64,000 bases of DNA from Opitutales bacterium (lineage in GTDB: Bacteria; Verrucomicrobiota; Verrucomicrobiia; Opitutales; Oceanipulchritudinaceae). This document shows, one piece after another, positions 25,310 through 32,325 of the stretch. The DNA lies in assembly GCA_016932335.1 (NCBI GenBank), contig JAFGCZ010000014.1, positions 1 through 64,000 on the forward strand, in the 5' to 3' direction. Numbering within the stretch: the stretch's first letter is position 1; every line of letters starts with the position of its first letter. Below the pieces are notes generated by a model. It saw nothing but the letters and a program-made list of their open reading frames with translations. It made no database searches and was not told the DNA's origin. The translations under genes were made by a program, and so were the position numbers.

Positions 25310-26513
25310 CCGCAACTACGTTTTACTCCATAAATACCAAAAAGGTGATACCCCACCATCAGGTGCCAATCGGGGACTCTTCCTGAGTAAGTATGCTGGC
25401 CCAAATTTAGTATTTGATAATAATAAGCAGGAATGGAAAAAACAAGCGAATGAAAATGCGTTAAATAAAGGAGTTGGACTAAAATCAAACACATCCAAGC
25501 TGGAGAGCTTCCATGATTGGGCGAAAGATTTAAAAGGGAGGCAATCCTTTACGCTGCGTACACAAGCACGCCTGTTGATAGATATGGCCGGAGGAGTGTT
25601 GGAAAACGCCAACATCAATCTCGACCGTATTTCCGGCGAGCCATTTATCTCGGGTTCGGCCGTTAAGGGCTGTTCCCGCGCATCGGTATTGGCAGAGCTC
25701 AGAGAATGGAGCACAGAGAGCGGGAGCCCCGGAGAGCAACTGAAACAGTTCAGCTCAAAGAAAGCTGCCCTGGTAGCGATTGCCCGCGTGTTCGGTGTGT
25801 CTGCCGAGGATTTTAAAGGCGATGGTGACTACAAATGGGCTGTAGCCGACGATACTGAGGTGATGGCGGCGGCCCAAAAAGCATTGGGCCTTACCGATAA
25901 AGTGCAATCTCTGGCCGGCAAGGTAGCCTTTCTCCCGGCCTACCCCAGAAAATCCGGCACAAAACTGGAGCTGGATGTGCTGACGTCGCACCATCAGAAA
26001 TATTACGGCGGGAGTATACCTGCCACCGATACGGAAAACCCAATTCCCGTGCTGTTTCCTGCGGTGCCTGAGGGCACGGAGTTTTGTTTTTATGTGCTGA
26101 CGCTGCATGGTGGCAGTGATGAGGACACGAAAAATGCCGCTGCCTGGCTCAGCGAAGGCCTGAAGAACTGTGGCATTGGGGCCAAGACCAGCGCCGGATA
26201 CGGTTGGTTTGGGGAGGGAAGCGGGCAATCAGCATCTCCAAGAATAGATACGGTTGCCATAGAAAAGGGTATTGAGGTTATCGAAAACAAATACGAAGGC
26301 GATTACACGGAAGTCACCTTTCAGAACAAGATCATGGAGTTAGCGAAAAAACCAAACCTGTTTAACAAGTTAGTTGACGAACTTGAGACGCTTAAAAAGC
26401 CGGAAAACAAAACCTGGCTGAAGCGTTTTCTGGAAGAAACCGAATCGGGGAAAAATTACAAAGCCTTACACGGGAAAAACTGGTATACAGACTTAAAGGA
26501 ACCTAACGTATGA
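25302..26513 (+). CDS. cmr6: Cmr6, type III-B Cas7-like subunit with long C-terminus
   Basis: A 403-aa RAMP. The Cmr6 core has GEPFISGSAVKGCSRASVLAEL and ends in the glycine loop GIGAKTSAGYGWFGEG near residue 305. About 95 further residues follow (VIENKYEGDYTEVTFQNKIM onward), charged and helical, which makes it longer than most Cmr6 proteins. The N-terminal 100 residues (GLFLSKYAGPN) are also AT-rich. It caps the filament next to Cmr1 and overlaps cmr1 (ATGA). Confidence 0.88.
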   Translation: MSSRNYVLLHKYQKGDTPPSGANRGLFLSKYAGPNLVFDNNKQEWKKQANENALNKGVGLKSNTSKLESFHDWAKDLKGRQSFTLRTQARLLIDMAGGVLENANINLDRISGEPFISGSAVKGCSRASVLAELREWSTESGSPGEQLKQFSSKKAALVAIARVFGVSAEDFKGDGDYKWAVADDTEVMAAAQKALGLTDKVQSLAGKVAFLPAYPRKSGTKLELDVLTSHHQKYYGGSIPATDTENPIPVLFPAVPEGTEFCFYVLTLHGGSDEDTKNAAAWLSEGLKNCGIGAKTSAGYGWFGEGSGQSASPRIDTVAIEKGIEVIENKYEGDYTEVTFQNKIMELAKKPNLFNKLVDELETLKKPENKTWLKRFLEETESGKNYKALHGKNWYTDLKEPNV

Positions 26514-27589
26514 AAAAACAGGAATTTACAATAGAGTTCATTACCCCTTGCTTTTGTGCCGGCGCAGACCAGACGGTGGCAGAAGTCCGTGCACCTTCTA
26601 TACGTGGACAGCTTCGCTGGTGGTTCCGAACTTTGGGGGGCTTTAGTATTCAGTCAAGAACACTCAAAATAGCTGAAAAAGAAGCAGAGGTATTTGGAGA
26701 CGCATCTGACGGAAACCCACAAAAAAGCAAATTACTAGTTCGAATTCGGTCAAAAAGCATAGAGACAACAACCAAAGAGCTTAAGGATTTTGGTTGGGAT
26801 CATCCTACAGATCCTCACGGATATCTCTTATTCAACTTACGATCAAATCAAAGAGGCCTCATTGAGCCTGGTTCAACCATAAATGTAGAACTTATATGGA
26901 AAGGGCCATCTCACTATTGGGATTCAATTGTAGCATTGTGGAATGTATTTACAACCTTTGGAGCTCTGGGAACAAGATCAAGAAGAGGTTTTGGCTCGAT
27001 CAGTTCTATACCAACCAAAGAACCCATAGATGTTGGTTACATTCAACAATACTTTTCAGAACCACAAAGTATTTTGGTTTTTGATTTTAAAGAGAAAGAA
27101 AACAGCAACAAAGAAAACTGGGAAGATGCCATCGGTGAACTGGGATGCTGGCTAAAAGAGTGGAGGTCGCATGGAAGAACAATAGACCATCATAAAAAAC
27201 AACCTGATAACATCGGATTTCCATATGCAGAAAATGATCATGACCTAGGCGTTAAGATCATACGTTCCGAGAAGCCGGAAATGAACTCTTATCGTGCTGC
27301 CTTAGGCCTTCCCATAATCCAACTTTACAGTAACAAAAAGAAAGCGCTCTGGAACCACGGCAAGGAAAAAGATGGACGTTTTGCATCCCCAATAATGTTT
27401 CGAGTCACAAAAGAAGGAACCAAGTATCATCCTCAAATCATCTTTGTGGAGAAGTATAAATGGAACGACAACGCTAATTCTCTTATCATCAAAAATGGTG
27501 AGAAATGGGCAAAAGGTTCAGAAATTGGTGTTAGTTTAGATCTTTATGAAGCAATGAAAAATGATGAGTTTTTAACCCGCCGGTACTAA
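26510..27589 (+). CDS. cmr1: Cmr1, type III-B 3'-end capping subunit
   Basis: A 359-aa RAMP with the Cmr1 opening EFTIEFITPCFCAGAD, then EVRAPSIRGQLRWWFRTLGG, and the later FGALGTRSRRGFGSI glycine-rich loop. It binds target or crRNA at the head of the Cmr complex. The gene is AT-rich and is followed after 4 bp by cad1. Cmr1 following cmr6 at the end of the effector genes is a common operon order. Confidence 0.92.
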   Translation: MKKQEFTIEFITPCFCAGADQTVAEVRAPSIRGQLRWWFRTLGGFSIQSRTLKIAEKEAEVFGDASDGNPQKSKLLVRIRSKSIETTTKELKDFGWDHPTDPHGYLLFNLRSNQRGLIEPGSTINVELIWKGPSHYWDSIVALWNVFTTFGALGTRSRRGFGSISSIPTKEPIDVGYIQQYFSEPQSILVFDFKEKENSNKENWEDAIGELGCWLKEWRSHGRTIDHHKKQPDNIGFPYAENDHDLGVKIIRSEKPEMNSYRAALGLPIIQLYSNKKKALWNHGKEKDGRFASPIMFRVTKEGTKYHPQIIFVEKYKWNDNANSLIIKNGEKWAKGSEIGVSLDLYEAMKNDEFLTRRY

Positions 27590-27593
27590 GCAA

Positions 27594-29567
27594 ATGAATA
27601 AACCTGTATTACTCTGTACGGTAGGGACGTCTCCTGCGGTGGTGTTTGAGGCCATTGAATGGTGCCTGGGGGTGGAGGGCGCATTTGCGCAAAGTCCGCG
27701 CTGGGCGACCGAGCATAGCAAAACTTACAACCGGTTTGATTTTGCGAGGCCTGAAAAGGTATATGTGCTGGGAACGGAGGGATCTAAAACAACAGATCTG
27801 CTGGAAGCCAACTTCCTGGAGCGCTACCCGGCACTGGAACTTGCCGTAAGCAAGGGCATTAGGGAGATCAATACTCCGGAAGAACAGAATCTGTTCGATG
27901 AGCTGCTCTTTAACTGGTATCTGACTCAGGTTAAGGCCCACGGTGCGGAAAATCTGCTGGTGTGCTTGGCCGGTGGCTACAAGACAATGAGCGCCTCGCT
28001 GCAAAAGGCGGCATCGCTATTTGGTGCACGGGCGATTTTCCACGTGGTATCCGGCGGAAATACCGAGCACATTCCCGACGAGTTTTGTGCCCCACGCAAC
28101 CATCCCGATGCCCCCAAAAACCCGAAATGTGCACCGGAGGCTTTTGCAGCCTGGACACAACAGGATGCACTCTTTGCACCTGTGGTGGGTAGAGAGAGGG
28201 GCTGGCACAGCTTCAGGCAACTGGAGGTGAACGCATTACTGCAATTCAGTAATGCGGTTCCCCGTTCGCTGGGCTTGCCCGGAAGGGCCGAGCACAGCCT
28301 ACTGAGCGCATTAACAGAGGCTCAGGTATCGGAACAAAGGGCTGCGAGGTCCTACCGGTTGCAGGAAACCGCGTTTGCGGCGCTGGGCAGTTGGGACGAT
28401 GCCGCCTTGCACAAGTTAAAGGATAAGGTGCGGGGCAGTGAGGACCGGGGCTTTGTCCAGGCGCTGCCCAAGGTGGAGCTGCATTGCCACCTAGGGGGCT
28501 TTGCCACGCATGGTTGTTTGCGTAAAGGGGTGGTGGAAGCGGCAACACACCGGGAAAAGCTGCAGGAGCCGGAAGAGGTGCCCTACCCCATGGATTGGCC
28601 AAAGCCGAAGCAGGTGCTCCCGCTGGATGATTACATGCGCCTGGGCGATGGCAATGGGCGCAAGCTACTGAGAGACCCGGGGTGTTTGAAACAGCATTGC
28701 GAGTTGCTCTATGAGGCATTGTGCAACGATCGCGTGGTTTATGCCGAAATTCGCTGCTCTCCGCAAAACTATGCCGTACCGGAGTTTAGCCGTTCGGCAC
28801 TGGATGTGCTTGGAGACATTCAGAAGACTTTTTCCGCCTGTGCCCGCAGGAGGAAGCATTTGGGTGATTTTTACTGTCAAGTAAACTTACTGATTATTGC
28901 CACGCGCAAGGATGGGGGCGATCTTTCCGATATTGCCCGGCATTTGGCGCTGGCAGTAACGGCAGCCACGCCGGACGCAACGGAGAAGGATACCGACTGC
29001 CGCGTAGTGGGGGTGGATTTAGCCGGATTTGAGCACAGGGATACACGCGCCGCTTATTTTGCCCAGGAGTTCCAGATTGTGCACCGTTGTGGTTTGGCGG
29101 TTACGGCACACGCCGGAGAAAACGACGATGCCGAGGGCATCTGGCAGGCTGTTTACAACTTGCATACGCGCAGGTTGGGGCATGCGCTGCACCTATACCA
29201 GGCAAATGATTTGATGCGCACGGTGGCTGATCGGCAGATTACAGTGGAAATGTGCCCCTTTGCCAATTACCAGATCAAGGGGTTTGCGCCCATGATGGAT
29301 GCCAGTGGAAAGGCCATGCCCACCTACCCTTTCCGCCAGTATTTGCAGGCAGGTATACGGGTAACTGTAAACACCGACAATATGGGGATTTCCGGAGCAA
29401 ATTTGACGGAGAACCTGCTTTTTCTGGCAACACTGGATCCGGAACTGACGTATGGCGAGCTGCTGCAGTTACAGCGTAATGCGGTTGAGGCCGCCTTTAT
29501 TTCCCCCAACGCCCGCAAGGCTTTGCTGGCGCGCATTAACAGAGAACTTGAACAAATAGGAATGTAA
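27594..29567 (+). CDS. cad1: Cad1: CARF-adenosine deaminase fusion, type III effector
   Basis: A 657-aa fusion. Residues 1 to about 200 form a CARF domain (PVLLCTVGTSPAVVFEAIEW; LLVCLAGGYKTMSASLQK), the cyclic-oligoadenylate sensor. Residues about 290-657 are an adenosine-deaminase-type TIM barrel with the complete metal site: His297-x-His299 in VELHCHLGG, His506 and Glu509 in VTAHAGE, His530 in RLGHALHL, Asp595 in VTVNTDN. In this family (Cad1) cOA binding turns on deamination of ATP to ITP, halting cell growth. The position after cmr1 and before card1/cas1 fits. Asn596 stands where many metabolic ADAs have a second Asp. This is not a housekeeping Add: the CARF domain and the operon exclude it. 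Confidence 0.9.
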   Translation: MNKPVLLCTVGTSPAVVFEAIEWCLGVEGAFAQSPRWATEHSKTYNRFDFARPEKVYVLGTEGSKTTDLLEANFLERYPALELAVSKGIREINTPEEQNLFDELLFNWYLTQVKAHGAENLLVCLAGGYKTMSASLQKAASLFGARAIFHVVSGGNTEHIPDEFCAPRNHPDAPKNPKCAPEAFAAWTQQDALFAPVVGRERGWHSFRQLEVNALLQFSNAVPRSLGLPGRAEHSLLSALTEAQVSEQRAARSYRLQETAFAALGSWDDAALHKLKDKVRGSEDRGFVQALPKVELHCHLGGFATHGCLRKGVVEAATHREKLQEPEEVPYPMDWPKPKQVLPLDDYMRLGDGNGRKLLRDPGCLKQHCELLYEALCNDRVVYAEIRCSPQNYAVPEFSRSALDVLGDIQKTFSACARRRKHLGDFYCQVNLLIIATRKDGGDLSDIARHLALAVTAATPDATEKDTDCRVVGVDLAGFEHRDTRAAYFAQEFQIVHRCGLAVTAHAGENDDAEGIWQAVYNLHTRRLGHALHLYQANDLMRTVADRQITVEMCPFANYQIKGFAPMMDASGKAMPTYPFRQYLQAGIRVTVNTDNMGISGANLTENLLFLATLDPELTYGELLQLQRNAVEAAFISPNARKALLARINRELEQIGM

Positions 29568-29572
29568 ACGGT

Positions 29573-30754
29573 ATGAGCACGCTAATTCAGTTTGTATCCG
29601 ATCAAATATGGCCAAATTTGATTGGACCATTGGTCATAAACATGCCCAATGAGGTTATTCTATTTCATACGAGCGATAAACATTTTATCAGTTCATGTGA
29701 AAAGATCGAAAGAACATTGATCCATTTGGGAATTCCAAAAGAAAAAATCCTACGTGCACAGATAGAAAGTGATTTTCCAGATAAAAGTACGATGCTCAAG
29801 TCACTTATTTGTCACACAAAAGATAAATCTGATATCATAGTAAACCTGACTGGTGGAACAAAAATCATGAGTATTGCCGGATATGCTTTTTCTGAAAAGA
29901 GCAAGTACCCTTCTTTCTATATTGATACACAGAACCCACCATATGTATATTCTTTTGAAACAGGAAGAGAGATAAAACTGGAGAATTGGCATGAGGTAAC
30001 TTCTAGATTTAATGTTGAAACAGGATTAATGGCGCACTCAAATTCTTCTCCTGATTTAAAACATAAGACACCAGAAAATGAAAAGGTGTATTTCTCAGAA
30101 TTAACATATAAGTTATTCAATCAAACTGATTTCAGAAAAAACCACGGAATCTTTTGTGATAAATTACGAAATCAGTTTCGCCCTAAAAAACTTCTTTCAG
30201 GAGGAAAGCTGAGGGATGCTTTGGATAAAAACATTCCAAATTGGGAAGAAATGAATCCAGATTGGATTGATGCGGGTATTAAAGCCAGACTTTTTCACAA
30301 AGAAAAAGAGGATCTCTATCTACTGCATCAAGATCACAGTTTATTTTCCTCTGATAAATTAAAAAGTACAACAGAGAATATACTAAACTTAATTGAAGGG
30401 TCCTGGTACGAGTTAGTTTTATGGAAGAATTTATTAAACTCAAAAAAATACACAGAGGTACGTTGGAGCATAGAAGATAATAACAACCAAGAATTTGGAG
30501 AAAATGACCTTATCGCGTTTAATAAAGCAGAGCTCAGACTTGAGTTCTTCTCCTGTAAAACCGGCTTGAGTCATATACATCCCAAAGAACATATCCAAGC
30601 ACTAAGAAATACAGCCAACCAGTATGGAGGTAAATTCAGCAAGCCACACTTAGCAGTATTACGCTGTAAAGATGACAGGCAACTTGATAGTCTTAAGAAA
30701 AAGTGTCGTGAGTTTAATGTCGGCCTAATACAAGGACTAGAACCATGCCTGTAG
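29573..30754 (+). CDS. Card1/Can2-like CARF-nuclease with altered E-x-K motif
   Basis: A 393-aa protein. The N-terminal CARF domain has INMPNEVILFHTSD and the ligand-loop IVNLTGGTKIMSIAGY (residues about 85-102). The C-terminal half matches the DUF1887 PD-(D/E)XK nuclease of Card1/Can2: GSWYELVLWKNLL, then GENDLIAF with Glu310 and Asp312, and LEFFSCKTG with Lys329. In this family the second motif normally reads E-C-K; here Ser327 replaces that Glu, so metal binding may be altered or lost unless another acidic residue (for example Glu324 or Glu339) substitutes. The gene is AT-rich, starts 5 bp after cad1, and overlaps cas1 by 10 bp. Confidence 0.85.
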   Translation: MSTLIQFVSDQIWPNLIGPLVINMPNEVILFHTSDKHFISSCEKIERTLIHLGIPKEKILRAQIESDFPDKSTMLKSLICHTKDKSDIIVNLTGGTKIMSIAGYAFSEKSKYPSFYIDTQNPPYVYSFETGREIKLENWHEVTSRFNVETGLMAHSNSSPDLKHKTPENEKVYFSELTYKLFNQTDFRKNHGIFCDKLRNQFRPKKLLSGGKLRDALDKNIPNWEEMNPDWIDAGIKARLFHKEKEDLYLLHQDHSLFSSDKLKSTTENILNLIEGSWYELVLWKNLLNSKKYTEVRWSIEDNNNQEFGENDLIAFNKAELRLEFFSCKTGLSHIHPKEHIQALRNTANQYGGKFSKPHLAVLRCKDDRQLDSLKKKCREFNVGLIQGLEPCL

Positions 30755-31746
30755 CCTATTTAACCACGAAGGGGCTGAAGGTTGCCCTGACTTCTGAGCG
30801 TTTACACGTAACGGTGCCAACAGAGCGAGAGGGCGCGGTGCCGGAACGGCGTTATATTCCATTAATTGATTTGGAGCATGTGGTGGTGGACAGCGGTATA
30901 TCCATCAGTACGCCTGCTGTGGTAGAATTGTTGCGTAAGGATATACCGTTGCTGTTTCTTTCGCAGGGGCGTTTTCCGGCAGGCGTGGCGGTGCCCATAA
31001 ACCACAGCACTACGGTGCTGGGTTGTCAGTTGGATGCGTGCCGCGACGGAGCATTTAGGCTGCAACAGGCCAAAAAGCTGGTGTGCGCAAAAATTAATAA
31101 CCAAAAACGGGTGCTCCAGCGCTTGGCCGCGAACCGGCAGGAGTCGTCTCTGGCAGGGCCTTGGCTCAACGCAATGGAAAACCAAGCCAGCGCCGCGCAG
31201 AGCCTGGATTCGCTGAGGGGATTGGAAGGTGCTGCAGCCGGGCGCTATTTTGAGGTGCTGGGCATGTATTTTCCGGGAGAGTTTCCCTTTGAGCGTAGGT
31301 CAAGGCGCCCACCGCACAACCCGGCGAATTCGCTGCTTTCCTTCGTCTATACGTTGATTAATGCAGAAATTGCCATGCACTTAAGGGCCGCAGGCGTTGA
31401 GCCCGGCTGGGGGTTCTACCACGAACCGGAAGACAGACGCCCTTCTCTGGCGCTGGATTTACTGGAACCGTTCCGAGCCCCGGTAGCTGATGCACTGGTG
31501 TTGGATCTGCTGAACCACAACCGGTTTGTGGCAGAGGATTTTGATTACAAAGATGGCGGATGCCTGCTACGCAGGGAAAGCCGCAGGAAGGTGTTTTCTG
31601 CTTATGAACTGCGTATGGAGCGAGAATTTCTCCATGAACAACAGGGCCACCGGACAACGTTGCGCACTGTGCTGAAAGACCATGTGCAACAGTGCAAACG
31701 GGCATTCCTGGAGCGAGTGGATCTGGAGCCGTTTATCATGAATTGA
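30745..31746 (+). CDS. cas1: Cas1 integrase
   Basis: A 333-aa Cas1. The N-terminal beta domain starts PVAYLTTKGLKVAL and has IPLIDLEHVVVDSG. Catalytic residues are present: Glu161 in LRGLEGAAAGRYF, His226 in GFYHE, and Asp238/Glu241 in LALDLLEPFRAP. It inserts new spacers with Cas2. It overlaps the Card1-like gene by 10 bp, so adaptation genes are on the same transcript as the interference genes. No reverse-transcriptase fusion is present. Confidence 0.95.
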   Translation: MPVAYLTTKGLKVALTSERLHVTVPTEREGAVPERRYIPLIDLEHVVVDSGISISTPAVVELLRKDIPLLFLSQGRFPAGVAVPINHSTTVLGCQLDACRDGAFRLQQAKKLVCAKINNQKRVLQRLAANRQESSLAGPWLNAMENQASAAQSLDSLRGLEGAAAGRYFEVLGMYFPGEFPFERRSRRPPHNPANSLLSFVYTLINAEIAMHLRAAGVEPGWGFYHEPEDRRPSLALDLLEPFRAPVADALVLDLLNHNRFVAEDFDYKDGGCLLRRESRRKVFSAYELRMEREFLHEQQGHRTTLRTVLKDHVQQCKRAFLERVDLEPFIMN

Positions 31747-31848
31747 GCCATGAGTGAGGTTTCCTACAACGAGGCCTGGTGGTATGAGGCGTTCCCCAGA
31801 ACAGCAAATGCATCGGAACTGAAAGGACATAAGCGAGGAGATCCGAAC

Positions 31849-32124
31849 ATGCACATCATTATTGCCTATGATATAACAGATGCCAAACGACTGCGTAAAG
31901 TGGCCGAATGTTGCGAGGACTACGGTGTTAGGGTGCAGTATTCCATTTTTGAATGTCGGCTGCCTGCGGATAAATTTGATAAGATGTGGTGCCGCCTGCT
32001 GGAACTGATTGATAAGGAGGAGGACCGCCTGGTGGCCTACCCACTGCATGGAGCTTCTGCCAGAAATATTCGCACAGCTGGAACGATGGCTTGCCTTGAG
32101 ACGGTGGTTTCCTATATATTTTGA
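31849..32124 (+). CDS. cas2: Cas2
   Basis: A 91-aa protein starting MHIIIAYDITDAKRLRKVAE, the usual Cas2 ferredoxin-like opening with the conserved Asp in AYDIT, then YGVRVQYSIFECRL. The frame is open back to 31750, four bases after the cas1 stop, which would add 33 residues unlike Cas2. The start at 31849 has a GCGAGGAG ribosome site 8 nt upstream and gives the normal length. With Cas1 it forms the spacer-integration complex. Confidence 0.9.
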   Translation: MHIIIAYDITDAKRLRKVAECCEDYGVRVQYSIFECRLPADKFDKMWCRLLELIDKEEDRLVAYPLHGASARNIRTAGTMACLETVVSYIF

Positions 32125-32325
32125 TTGTTACGTTTCAGGTCGGGAGGCAAAAACCGCCCAAAAAGGGGGTCTGCCGACCTAAGAAACAAACACCACAACA
32201 CCAACGGCTTACAGCAAAATGAAGCATTCAGAAACAGTCAAAAACATAACGGTTTTTGCAAAAAAAGAGGCTGCCGACCTAGGCCCTGTTTCGGGTATTG
32301 ATCTTCAAGGAGTTACAAAGCCGCA
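32125..32325 (+). promoter_or_regulatory. CRISPR leader with two related 22-nt motifs 100 bp apart
   Basis: About 200 bp between cas2 and the first repeat, rich in A runs. A motif ending CTGCCGACCTA occurs at 32160-32181 and again at 32260-32281, 18 of 22 positions identical, spaced exactly 100 bp. The first copy can also pair with CAGGTCGG at 32135-32142 to form a stem. The leader side is set by the perfect repeat here and the degenerate repeat at the other end. It likely carries the array promoter and integration-guiding elements. Confidence 0.7.

Noticed and set aside
27594-29567. Annotation as ordinary adenosine deaminase (add)
   Set aside because: The N-terminal CARF domain and the position inside the cmr operon indicate Cad1, not purine salvage.
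31750-31848. N-terminal extension of Cas2 from the ATG at 31750
   Set aside because: The extra 33 residues do not look like Cas2, and a strong ribosome site precedes the ATG at 31849.
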